A DNA stretch of 64,000 bases from Alistipes sp. (GTDB lineage Bacteria; Bacillota; Clostridia; Oscillospirales; Ruminococcaceae). Each line of letters opens with the position of its first letter. The stretch's first letter is position 1. The DNA lies in assembly GCA_023667265.1 (NCBI GenBank), contig JAMPAJ010000001.1, positions 879,864-943,863 of the forward strand, in the 5' to 3' direction. Made by a program: the position numbers and the translations under genes. The notes under the pieces were generated by a model. That model had not been told where the DNA came from, searched no databases, and saw only the letters and a program-made list of their open reading frames with translations. Shown here in pieces: positions 18,232 through 26,098 of this stretch.

Positions 18232-19326
18232 TTAAAATTCCTCCTCGGTTTCGGTTGTTTCGTTGATGTAAAGACGGCGCTCCTTGAGATACTGAATCAG
18301 CTCGGGAGCGTCTTTAATTTTTGATACAAATTCAGACCATGACAGTTTTTTCAATTCGTCTTCAGAACTGAAAACGGCAGTTTCACAGATGATGTTCACC
18401 AGTTCAAGACAGGCGATAAACGTTGAATATTTCAGCGTTCCACGGAACATTCTGAACTCGATCGTGTTGTAATTGCAGAGATTTACGGCGGCGTAACGCC
18501 CCTGATTTCCGTTCTTAGCCTTGTCCAGAATATCCTTTGCATTGTTCTCGTAACCATATCTTGCCGCCCAGCGATTTATGCTGTATTCTGTTCTGCGTGA
18601 GAATTTCAGCAGTTCGTTCCAATGGCTTTCCACAAAGAACAGAATCCTCGAAATTACATCGTCCTGCTCATCACGGCTTTTGCTCAGACAGCTTCGGTTG
18701 ACGTGAATATGAAGTCCGCAGGTGCTTGTCTGGTGCGAACGATAACCAAGCTGAATCGCCTTGCGCATGATCTCATTCCAGCAGTATTTTTTGTGGAAAT
18801 CCAAAGTCATCGGATGCGAAACCAGTTCCATTCCCTCGTCAAGAGAACCGTCGGATTTGATGTAAACATACTCGCTGTTTCCGTTAGCAATATCGAGAAT
18901 TTCAGCGGCATAATCATCGTCCTTTCCGCCTTTGTCGATTTCAAGCTCAATGCCGAAATATCGGTCGGAATCACCGTAAAATATGGGATTCGGTTTGTAG
19001 TTGTAGTCGTGAATTGTGCTGTTTTCCCTGACCTCCCGATAACATTCGTAGCAGAACAGACTGTCGTCGTATTCGTATGTATCGTCACGATAAATCAGGC
19101 AGCCGCATTCAGCGCAGTGGGTATAATGATTTTCGTAACAGCTTCGGCATAGGGACATATCTTCGTTGCCGAAGTCGTCGGAATCCCAGATAATTCTGCC
19201 GCAGTGTTCGCAGGTCACAGTGTGATCGTCGATACATTCCCGACATACGATCTCGTCGTCAACAAGACCGTAATCATTGTCCTCGATTGCCGCTCCGCAG
19301 TGAGAGCAGATAAGTTTTTCTTTCAT
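18232..19326 (-). CDS. Amidoligase with N-terminal zinc-ribbon array
   Basis: 364 aa. The C-terminal 250 residues match the putative amidoligase family (glutamine-synthetase-like fold): FGIELEIDKGG metal/ATP strand, DGSLDEGMELVSHPM, TCGLHIHVNRS and NTIEFRMFRGT, the expected acidic and His ligands. Residues 1-95 carry repeated CxxC pairs (CSHCG, CRECI, CEHCG, CRSCY, CAECG, CYECY), three LIM-like zinc ribbons probably recruiting a protein substrate. The start at 19326 follows GGAGG; upstream in-frame codons run through the preceding gene's terminator. It is the first gene of the amidoligase-peptide-GATase operon. Amide formation using ammonia from the GATase is inferred from family knowledge. 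Confidence 0.88.
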   Translation of the reverse strand: MKEKLICSHCGAAIEDNDYGLVDDEIVCRECIDDHTVTCEHCGRIIWDSDDFGNEDMSLCRSCYENHYTHCAECGCLIYRDDTYEYDDSLFCYECYREVRENSTIHDYNYKPNPIFYGDSDRYFGIELEIDKGGKDDDYAAEILDIANGNSEYVYIKSDGSLDEGMELVSHPMTLDFHKKYCWNEIMRKAIQLGYRSHQTSTCGLHIHVNRSCLSKSRDEQDDVISRILFFVESHWNELLKFSRRTEYSINRWAARYGYENNAKDILDKAKNGNQGRYAAVNLCNYNTIEFRMFRGTLKYSTFIACLELVNIICETAVFSSEDELKKLSWSEFVSKIKDAPELIQYLKERRLYINETTETEEEF

Positions 19327-19346
19327 TTTTTCCTCCGTAAATAAGC

Positions 19347-19376
19347 AAAATCCTACCCGGGAAGAGTAGGATTTTT
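19347..19376 (-). terminator. Hairpin between DUF960 gene and amidoligase operon
   Basis: AAAATCCTAC...GTAGGATTTT: on the minus strand the stem ends in TTTTGCTT, directly after the DUF960 stop. Read-through may still feed the amidoligase operon. Confidence 0.7.
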
Positions 19377-19378
19377 TG

Positions 19379-19663
19379 TTAGTATTCGTTTGCCAAAAGC
19401 ATTGTTGAGTGGTCGCCGTCGTCAATGACATAGACCTTTTGGGTAATTGGATCATCGCTTGGAAACAGGTATTTCCTTTGATAATCAGGCTGTTCCGAAC
19501 TGTGACTTATGTTTTGCTTTCCGTTCATTTTTTCAAGCTTGAACACCTGAAAATAATCTTTCGGTTCGGACATAGAGTCAATGCAGCTCCACATAAAAAG
19601 TTGGAGTTCAATCGGTATTTCCAATTGAACTCCACGAGTGATATATCGCTCATTTTTGAACAT
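19379..19663 (-). CDS. DUF960-family protein
   Basis: 94 aa, single-domain DUF960 protein. Typical features are RYITRGVQLEIPIELQLFMW at the N-terminus, then DYFQVFKLE and ISHSSEQPDYQRKY. It has no known enzymatic function and is common on Firmicute plasmids and integrative elements. It starts at ATG 19663 after AAAGGAGG. It lies directly upstream of the amidoligase operon on the same strand and may share its promoter. Confidence 0.88.
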   Translation of the reverse strand: MFKNERYITRGVQLEIPIELQLFMWSCIDSMSEPKDYFQVFKLEKMNGKQNISHSSEQPDYQRKYLFPSDDPITQKVYVIDDGDHSTMLLANEY

Positions 19664-19740
19664 TTCGTTCCTCCTTTCTTTGATGTCATTATAATAATAT
19701 ATATTTCAAAATTCAAAATAATAGGAAAAATAAGTGAAAA

Positions 19741-19885
19741 TAAGTACTACAATTTAATGGGGAGGGAGCGAAGCGACCGCTTGCTATATATTAATAATAA
19801 ATTAATATATAAATAAAGAATATAAAAGAAATATTGAATTTTATTTTATGATGCGATAATAAAATCCCAAAAGTACTACAATGTA
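19741..19885 (+). other. Candidate oriT region
   Basis: AT-rich, gene-free stretch immediately upstream of the relaxosome and relaxase genes, where oriT usually lies. It contains a GGGAGCGAAGCGACCGCTT segment with the small palindrome AAGCG-AC-CGCTT and two copies of AGTACTACAAT (19744, 19870); a related GTACTACAA occurs after the relaxase at 20771. The assignment is by position and repeats only; no nic site is identified. Confidence 0.35.
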
Positions 19886-19943
19886 ATACATAGAAAATGC
19901 AATTTGATTTTTCTGTGTAAAATTTAAATTAAGGAGAATTTTT

Positions 19944-20213
19944 ATGAAAAATTCAAAGAAGAAAACTTCAAAAGTCAAAAATCAAACGCTTGTGACATCA
20001 ATCAGAATGTCAGAAACAGAAAAAGAAACAATACAACGCAACGCCGCTGAAAAAGGTGTAAGTGCAAACAAATTTATCGTTGACGCTTCGCTGCGCGCCG
20101 AAAAATCTCTTACACCCGAAATCATTGTTGGCGTGCAGAACATTGCCAACCACGCATACGAGATCGTGAAAGAAAGTAATGCAAGTGAAGCGAAAAAATA
20201 CAGGAGGAGGTAA
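19944..20213 (+). CDS. MobC-like relaxosome accessory protein
   Basis: 89 aa ribbon-helix-helix protein. A basic N-terminus (residues 1-20) is followed by the strand TSIRMSETEKETIQ and helices NAAEKGVSANKFIVDASL, as in MobC/mobilization accessory proteins that bind oriT and assist the relaxase. AAGGAG lies 8 bp before ATG 19944. Its stop is just before the relaxase ribosome binding site context, indicating one operon. Confidence 0.82.
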   Translation: MKNSKKKTSKVKNQTLVTSIRMSETEKETIQRNAAEKGVSANKFIVDASLRAEKSLTPEIIVGVQNIANHAYEIVKESNASEAKKYRRR

Positions 20214-20220
20214 ATGCGTT

Positions 20221-20703
20221 ATGGCAGAAGTTATGATTATCAGAAATACTTACGGCGGCAGCGAGTACGTCAGAAACGCTATAAACTACGTCCTTGACGA
20301 AAGAGCTGTACATAAGGGCGGATTTGACGTGAATACTCATAACAGCACTGATATATACAATCAATTTATGGCTGTAAAAAATTATTATCGAAAAGAAGAT
20401 TTCAATCCGTTGGTTCATTTTGTTATCGCTTTCGGCAGAAATGTTGATACTGAGGAAAAGGCGGTATTCTGCACGTATATGATCTCGCAGTATTTTTCGC
20501 TGGAATATCAGGTAGTCTACTGCGTTCACAAAAAGGACGCAGGAAATTCAAGTTACCACGCTCACATAATCGTCAACTCTGTTTCATATTGTGACGGCTA
20601 CATGATGCAAACAGATTGGCGTGAAATGAATAAGATCTGCGAATTGGTTTCAAAAGTTACACATGAACATACGAATTTCGTGTTTAAGAACAAAAATATC
20701 TAA
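20221..20703 (+). CDS. Short relaxase (mobilization nuclease domain only)
   Basis: 160 aa protein matching the N-terminal nuclease part of MobA/VirD2-type relaxases. It has the tyrosine-bearing NAINYVLDE segment, HFVIAFG, and the metal-binding motif YHAHIIVNSV (HxHxxxN). Relaxases of this family usually run 300-500 aa, so the helicase/primase or C-terminal coupling region is absent. The ATG at 20221 follows AGGAGG by 11 bp; an earlier ATG at 20214 is out of frame. The stop is clean and followed by a terminator, so this is either a genuine minimal relaxase or a truncated one. Confidence 0.82.
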   Translation: MAEVMIIRNTYGGSEYVRNAINYVLDERAVHKGGFDVNTHNSTDIYNQFMAVKNYYRKEDFNPLVHFVIAFGRNVDTEEKAVFCTYMISQYFSLEYQVVYCVHKKDAGNSSYHAHIIVNSVSYCDGYMMQTDWREMNKICELVSKVTHEHTNFVFKNKNI

Positions 20704-20722
20704 ATGAATAATTAACAGTGAA

Positions 20723-20748
20723 AATGCCTCCCAATTTTGGGAGGCATT
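20723..20748 (+). terminator. Terminator of the mobilization operon
   Basis: Perfect 11-bp stem AATGCCTCCCA/TGGGAGGCATT 19 bases after the relaxase stop. No U-run longer than two. Confidence 0.7.
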
Positions 20749-20900
20749 GATCTTATGATATTTTTAAAATATGTACTACAAATCCAATAATAAGTAAAGC
20801 TTAGAAAAATACAATCATTTTTATTGATTTATTCAACTGAATGTGGTATAATTAATTAAGATATTCAAGGTGATTTTCCTCGATAGAAAGGGTGATTGAA

Positions 20901-21903
20901 ATGCCGTTTTATATAATAAGACAAGATATAGTTAAAATGAAAACAGACGCTATCGTCAATGCTGCGAATGGGCGGAGGCGTGTGCGGAGCGATTTTCAGT
21001 GCAGCCGGAGCAGAAAAACTCACTAAGGAATGCAGTAGTATCGGTCATGTTGAAACGGGGAGTTCTGTGATCACATCAGGATGCGATCTGCCTGCCAAGT
21101 ACATAATTCATACAGCCGGTCCTATTCATAATGTATATACCAACGGCACAAGTGATGAAGCCAAGCTGCTCAGAAGCTGTTATCATTCATCTTTAAAGCT
21201 TGCAGAGCAATATAATATGAAGAGTATTGCGTTTCCGTTGATTTCGTCAGGAATTTACGGTTATCCGAAGAAAAAAGCTTTTCAGATAGCATCGGAAACA
21301 ATTCTCGATTTTCTTAAAAACAGCGATATGACGGTTTATCTTATACTTTTCAATACCGACGGACTTGATCTTATTTCCGAACGATTGAAAAGCTACATTG
21401 ACGATCATTATGTTGATGAAATGGAAAATCGTTTCAAAAGAAAAATTTATGAGCATCGTTGGACAGACAAGCATACTGAATTTCCGCCTTTTTCAGCTTC
21501 GTTGACTACAAAGAGAAAGAATCGTGAACTTGAGGCTATAATCAGGAATAAGGACGAAAGTTTTTCGCAGATGCTTATTCGTCTGATAGATGAAAAAGGT
21601 TTCAGCGATGTGGAAATCTACAAAAAAGCCAACTGTGACCGCAAGCTGTTCTCAAAAATCCGATGCGACAGAAATTACAAGCCGAAAAAAACTACAGTAC
21701 TTGCATTTGCAATTGCTTTGGAACTCAGCTTGGATGAAACCATTGATTTGCTGAAAACCGCAGGATTTACGCTTTCAAACAGCTCGGTTGCCGACATTAT
21801 CGTGAGATTTTATATTGAAAACGAAGTTTATGATATCTTTGAAATAAATTGCGCTCTTTGCGAATACAACGAAAATCTGCTTGGCGGTCAGCGCAAGAAC
21901 TAG
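20901..21903 (+). pseudogene. Macro-domain protein with C-terminal regulatory-like domain, frameshifted
   Basis: The N-terminus from ATG 20901 (after GAAAGGGTG) reads MPFYIIRQDIVKMKTDAIVNAAN, the start of an ADP-ribose-binding macro domain. The frame is then lost. The other frame resumes at MGGGVCGAIF, exactly the next motif, so a few residues of the NAAN-to-GGGV binding loop and the frame are gone, apparently through a deletion (3n+2 nt) at a short AATG/ATG repeat near 20966. The rest is intact: macro fold to about base 21400 (FPLISSGIYGYPKKKA), then about 150 residues with FSQMLIRLIDEKGFSDVEIYKKANCDRKLFSKI, an HTH-like domain. It would have hydrolysed or bound ADP-ribose; as it stands it is probably non-functional. 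Confidence 0.85.
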
Positions 21904-22005
21904 TTCAGAGAAAAAATGTCGTTTTTTAGGCGACCATAAAAATTTTCAATATGGTATACTGTAATCATGGAAAAAATCAACACCAATTTTACAGGAGGTA
22001 CCATT

Positions 22006-22659
22006 ATGAAAAAGGATATAACCGAACTCGTATTCATACTCGACCGCAGCGGTTCTATGTGCGGACTGGAAAGCGACACGATTGGCGGATTCAACGCCAT
22101 GCTCGAAAAGCAGAAAAAAGAAACGGGAATTTCCAATGTTACTACTGTTCTTTTCGACGACAGCTATGAACTGCTGCACGACAGAAAGCCGATTTCCGAA
22201 ATCGCTCAGATCACCGAAAGGGAATACTATGTAAGAGGCTGCACGGCTCTCTGCGACGCAATGGGCGTAACTATCACACGTATGACTCAGACTCAAAATA
22301 TGCTTACCGAGAGTGAAAAAGCGTCAAAGGTGCTGTTCGTCATCATTACTGACGGATTGGAGAATGCAAGCAGGGAATTCAATTCCGAGCAGGTGAAGAA
22401 GCTCGTTGAGCAGAAACGTATTCAGGAAAATTGGGAGTTCATTTTCCTCGGAGCAAATATTGACGCTGTTGAAACCGCTCATAATTTGGGAATCAGACGT
22501 GAAATGGCTTCGGATTATGTTCCCGACAGAGAAGGAACTGCTCTTAATTTTCGGGCAGTATGCTCCAGTGTATCTAGATTCCGCAGCACCGGAGTTGTTG
22601 ACGAACAGTGGTCTAAAGATATTAAGTCCGATTATAAAAAGAGAAAAAACAGAAAGTAA
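22006..22659 (+). CDS. VWA-domain protein
   Basis: 217 aa, a single von Willebrand factor A domain. Its MIDAS motif is DRSGSM (Asp13, Ser15, Ser17), a threonine lies in GCTALCDAMG, and an Asp in IITDGLENAS completes the metal site. No membrane span or signal, so it is cytoplasmic, like TerY/YfbK-type VWA proteins that scaffold stress or conflict complexes. The start at 22006 follows CAGGAGGT; an upstream in-frame ATG at 21967 lacks a good site. It sits just after the broken macro-domain gene, and macro plus VWA pairs occur in ADP-ribose and tellurite-type stress clusters. Confidence 0.88.
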   Translation: MKKDITELVFILDRSGSMCGLESDTIGGFNAMLEKQKKETGISNVTTVLFDDSYELLHDRKPISEIAQITEREYYVRGCTALCDAMGVTITRMTQTQNMLTESEKASKVLFVIITDGLENASREFNSEQVKKLVEQKRIQENWEFIFLGANIDAVETAHNLGIRREMASDYVPDREGTALNFRAVCSSVSRFRSTGVVDEQWSKDIKSDYKKRKNRK

Positions 22660-22660
22660 A

Positions 22661-22690
22661 AAAATCCCCCTTCAAACGAAGGGGGAAAAT
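22661..22690 (+). terminator. Terminator of the VWA gene
   Basis: TCCCCCTTC-AAAC-GAAGGGGGA stem right after the stop codon, A-rich before and AAAATTATT after. It can act in either direction. Confidence 0.65.
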
Positions 22691-22799
22691 TATTGCCGTT
22701 TATAAAGTTTGATTTTCTGATGTTGTCGGAAGCTATTTAACGACATCGCCCCAAATTTTGTGTAACCACCAAATGGTGATAAAAGAGGAAAATTTCTAT

Positions 22800-23135
22800 G
22801 ATGAGACCAGAGTATAAGCTCTCGATCTTATCTGTCCTTCACTGTGAATGTGGTAGTGGATTATGTCGAGGAAACTGTGTATACGTCCTTCAATGGTCTC
22901 TGCTGCCACTCTTTAGATCTTATCTGGTTATACGGCTGACAGTCGAATCGAACACTCTCAAATCATATATATTGCTTATGTGCGCTTCAATGTCAGATGT
23001 CGACATACCCTTAGTATACATGGAAATTATCTTGCTTTCTATATCCCGTGAGATGCTCGTCTAATTCTCAGGTAGTATCTGTAACTCAAATTCGCCGTTT
23101 CTGTCGTGTGGAACATCTAACTCGACCTTATTCAT
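22800..23135 (-). pseudogene. IS256-family transposase remnant
   Basis: On the minus strand, fragments of an IS256 (mutator-type) transposase appear in shifting frames: VPHDRNGEFELQI, then after a stop RDIESKIISMYTKGMSTSDIEAHI and VFDSTVSRIT, then EWQQRPLKDVY and IIHYH. These are the conserved order for this family. In-frame stops and at least two frameshifts make it inactive, and neither end of the IS is clear. It lies directly at the 3' end of the coiled-coil gene of the GTPase operon. The plus-strand open frame across it is a shadow. Confidence 0.8.
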
Positions 23136-23149
23136 ACTGGTTCTAAGTG

Positions 23150-23875
23150 TCATTTTGCTGTGACCGTTGAGGCTGTTGTCGGTGTCTGTTCTATTGCAAG
23201 TGCTTGTCCCATTCGTTCAAGTGTCTTGTCTGCGGCTTCGGTCGCTTTGTTTACACGATCTGTATTGTTCTTATTTATTCTTTTTATATCCTCATTTAAT
23301 TCAGCAATAAAGCTCTTGGCAGCATTTATAATATCTTCAGTTTGAGCGAGAATCATATCTTCTCTTTTAATTCTGATTCTTTCATTGTTAGCAAATCTTC
23401 TGCCTATTTCTTCAAGCTGATCATCACACTGATGCATTGCCTTTTCCTGAAGAGCTTTGTATTCCTCAGTTTTTCTCAATACAAGCTCGTGTGCTTCTGC
23501 AACGAGTGACATCTCCATATGACTAAGATTGTAAGCAATAGATTTTGCATCTTCAATCATGCTTCTTCTATACTCAATAATTGCATTAAGGATACGCTCG
23601 TTACGCTCAATCTCCTGCATACCAATCAAATGGTCAATATCAGCGTCCCAACGTTTTTTATCGGCTTCTAACTGCGCAAGTTGAGTCTTTTTCCTCACTT
23701 CAAGCTCTGTTTCTTGTTCACGCTTTGCACTTTCAATATCAGCCTGTTGGGTAGCGTCTTCCTTTTTTCTCTTGTCCTCAAATCGCTTTAATGGCTCTGT
23801 TGCCCAAGCGCATATTGCCTTAACTGGCTCATAGATAATATCATCGAGTTTATCAAACATATCTAAAAATGCCAT
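23150..23875 (-). CDS. Coiled-coil protein, last gene of the GTPase operon
   Basis: 241 aa. The first 30 residues (MAFLDMFDKLDDIIYEPVKAI) are amphipathic. Then follows an almost continuous charged coiled coil (residues about 35-225, many Glu/Lys/Arg heptads), then a Thr-rich tail. There is no catalytic motif, signal or span. AGGAGG precedes ATG 23875, and the gene starts 17 bp after its upstream neighbour's stop. Its 3' end abuts the IS256 remnant, so a small part of the natural C-terminus could be lost. The family is not recognised. A structural or scaffold role within the GTPase system is inferred. Confidence 0.75.
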   Translation of the reverse strand: MAFLDMFDKLDDIIYEPVKAICAWATEPLKRFEDKRKKEDATQQADIESAKREQETELEVRKKTQLAQLEADKKRWDADIDHLIGMQEIERNERILNAIIEYRRSMIEDAKSIAYNLSHMEMSLVAEAHELVLRKTEEYKALQEKAMHQCDDQLEEIGRRFANNERIRIKREDMILAQTEDIINAAKSFIAELNEDIKRINKNNTDRVNKATEAADKTLERMGQALAIEQTPTTASTVTAK

Positions 23876-23892
23876 AATAACATCCTCCTATT

Positions 23893-24366
23893 TTATTCTT
23901 CTTGACCTATTAAATATTCAAATTGTTCTTTATGCTTCTTTAAGAGTAATTTTAGCCTGTTGCTATTTTGCTCCCATTTATCAGAAAATATAATCAATTC
24001 CCGAACGGTTGCCTTTAGTGATTGTAATATATCAGGTATCATAATTTTAGAGAGCATTCCACTCAACACCCAGGAATCAAGCATATTACTAAAGTACTCA
24101 GCATAAAATAAAGTAAAATCACGTTTTTGATCTATGGTATATTCCGGGTGTCTATCGAGAATATCTTGCATACGTCCCCAGTGACTTTCGAGCCATTCAA
24201 TCAAGTAATACTGAAAATACAGCATTTGTAGTTTTTCATTTGTTTCGTGCAAACCGCTATATATCAAATAATTGCTACAAGAGTCAGCATATATATTTTC
24301 ACGCTGTTTTCTCATTACTTGTAGTGACGCCTTAATACAAAAACGATAATCATATTTTTTAAGCAT
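23893..24366 (-). CDS. Hypothetical helical protein of the GTPase operon
   Basis: 157 aa, unrecognised, predicted all-helical, rich in aromatic and charged residues (LYFQYYLIEWLESHWGRM), without membrane span or signal. It begins 2 bp after the stop of the 125-aa gene, with AAGGTG upstream, so it is tightly coupled. The repeated LIxx-type leucines suggest a helical bundle that binds partner proteins. Confidence 0.7.
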   Translation of the reverse strand: MLKKYDYRFCIKASLQVMRKQRENIYADSCSNYLIYSGLHETNEKLQMLYFQYYLIEWLESHWGRMQDILDRHPEYTIDQKRDFTLFYAEYFSNMLDSWVLSGMLSKIMIPDILQSLKATVRELIIFSDKWEQNSNRLKLLLKKHKEQFEYLIGQEE

Positions 24367-24368
24367 TT

Positions 24369-24746
24369 TTACACCTTATTTATCATTGCTTGCATTTTAC
24401 TCTTAAATTCTTCAAGGTTGCTTGTTACATAATGCGAGATTAGCGTTTCACTGATTTCAAAACTCTTCTCAACATTGGTTCGCAACTCTATTATCCAATT
24501 CTTCTTAGCGGTATCCGAAAGGACATCATCAGCTCGAATAGACTGCTCAATTATCGGGAGCTTAGTTCTGTAAAACTCTTCTCGTTCTTGACGAAGCTGA
24601 AGCATCATATTTTGGATTTCAGCAATTTCAGTTTTGTAGTTGCGAAGAAGTTTCATATACAATTCTTCATAAGCAATCAGTTTTTCAAACTTTTCGCTTT
24701 GGTACTCAGGATTTACAGGAGAAAATTGATTAAACAAATCACCCAT
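24369..24746 (-). CDS. Hypothetical coiled-coil protein of the GTPase operon
   Basis: 125 aa, unrecognised. Residues about 18-60 form a Leu/Glu coiled coil (KFEKLIAYEELYMKLLRNYK), followed by further helices. No signal or membrane span. GGAGG lies 7 bp upstream of ATG 24746. A 230-bp gap separates it from the membrane-anchored gene; that gap is open in another frame (see the entry at 24771). Confidence 0.7.
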   Translation of the reverse strand: MGDLFNQFSPVNPEYQSEKFEKLIAYEELYMKLLRNYKTEIAEIQNMMLQLRQEREEFYRTKLPIIEQSIRADDVLSDTAKKNWIIELRTNVEKSFEISETLISHYVTSNLEEFKSKMQAMINKV

Positions 24747-24770
24747 ATAATAACCTCCATTCTCTAATTA

Positions 24771-24976
24771 TTATAACTTAAGCAACTCAGATAGAGTAGC
24801 AAGTTCTTCCAATCCCTCTATTTCAGATAGTATTGATAATTGCGAAAAAATAGCAAAATTCTTTTTTGTAGAAAAATTGGGCATTTTCGCTAATAGAGTT
24901 GGTAGTTGGGATAGGAGTTTCAATGCATCACGTTGTTGTTCATTTAGTTCTAATGATTTGGCGGAATTATGGGGAT
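24771..24976 (-). other. Open frame without start between two operon genes
   Basis: The minus strand stays open in a frame different from the upstream gene from about 25090 down to a stop at 24771. The last 65 codons look protein-like (LNEQQRDALKLLSQL, then LSEIEGLEELATLSELL). No ATG/GTG/TTG with a ribosome binding site is visible. It may be the original C-terminus of the membrane-anchored protein lost through a frameshift, or a small gene with a weak start. Confidence 0.3.
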
Positions 24977-26086
24977 TTATACTTGTTGAGGAGTTTTTGC
25001 AATAGTGTTGTCTGTTAGACTGGACACCTGTACCTCTTGCACTCGGGGATTTAACTTTTTCTTTGGGTTGCTGATTGAGTGTGCGACAAACAGGAGCATT
25101 CCCACAAGCAGTGCTATCGCTATTATTGCCAGGAGCTTTCTGCTTGTGGGGGAGGCTTTTTTTCTATTATCATCTCCGTGTTCCTGCTCATACTGATGTA
25201 CACTATGATAAACTGGTGGTAAATCTGTATTCGGACGTTTTCGCTGCTGTACGCTTGTGTTGCTCGATATTCCACTCTTAAACTCATCAGCAGAATGGAA
25301 TATTTTAGGCGTTTCATCTGTTTTTGATGATTGAATAGTTTCGCCTTTTTCCTTTTTATTTTCAGAACACATTAAGTATTCTTCTGCTGAAATTCCAAAA
25401 AGACTTATATTTTTGAATATTAAGCCATCATTTATCATTTCTGGAAGAATACAGGATAAAAACGAACTATCAATATTAGGATACATCACAGATTGACGGA
25501 AATAGTAATTGATAATATCCTGGTATAAATCTTCCTCATAATTCTTTATAATTGAAATACCATTTTTTTTAATCGACTCAGGAGAAAATTTCGGAATACC
25601 TTCAATAATCTCAATGTTAATACTATCATCAGCATTAAGTGCTTCTGTTTTGGTCATAGTACTAAGCCATTGTTTTTGTAAATATTTCAGATAGATCTTA
25701 TATGTCTTATAAAGGTCAATGTTAGGCATATGGTTAGCATTTTCAATACTTTCTCTTTTTACTGCAAATCCGATAAAAAATGCAATAGGTCTGCCAGCTT
25801 GATCATTCTGAAAATCCTTATACTCAAAGTCGAGCTGATTCATACTTTTTTCTTTCAGAATACGACTTATAAGTGCGGGAGTTATACAAGCAGTCCCCCC
25901 ATAAACGATATAATCTCCAACAGAAAAAACAGCGTGTCTTAATCCGTCAGAATATTTAATCTCATTCAAGGCGTTAGAAACGTATTTTGCTGCAACTGTA
26001 TAATCTAAGTCACTCGGTCTTACCAAAAAGCCAGATACATAGTCAACAAGTTTTGTTCTGCTATAAATTAAAGGGTAAACTTTCAT
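24977..26086 (-). CDS. C-terminally membrane-anchored protein of the GTPase operon
   Basis: 369 aa. Residues 1-235 form a soluble cytoplasmic domain (MKVYPLIYSRTKLVDYVSGF, GDYIVYGGTACITPALISRIL), consistent with a GTPase-associated protein but not assigned to a named family. Residues about 240-315 are a polar, Ser/Lys/Gln-rich linker. One span (about 320-340, LLAIIAIALLVGMLLFVAH) and a 30-residue outside tail follow. AAAGGAG precedes ATG 26086, 12 bp after the GTPase stop. It is probably the membrane-side partner or effector of the GTPase (inference). A frameshift near the 3' end is possible. Confidence 0.7.
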   Translation of the reverse strand: MKVYPLIYSRTKLVDYVSGFLVRPSDLDYTVAAKYVSNALNEIKYSDGLRHAVFSVGDYIVYGGTACITPALISRILKEKSMNQLDFEYKDFQNDQAGRPIAFFIGFAVKRESIENANHMPNIDLYKTYKIYLKYLQKQWLSTMTKTEALNADDSINIEIIEGIPKFSPESIKKNGISIIKNYEEDLYQDIINYYFRQSVMYPNIDSSFLSCILPEMINDGLIFKNISLFGISAEEYLMCSENKKEKGETIQSSKTDETPKIFHSADEFKSGISSNTSVQQRKRPNTDLPPVYHSVHQYEQEHGDDNRKKASPTSRKLLAIIAIALLVGMLLFVAHSISNPKKKLNPRVQEVQVSSLTDNTIAKTPQQV

Positions 26087-26098
26087 AAGATTGCTCCT

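Noticed and set aside
22798..23064. Plus-strand 88-aa open frame
   Set aside because: It covers the reverse strand of the IS256 relic, which explains the sequence better.
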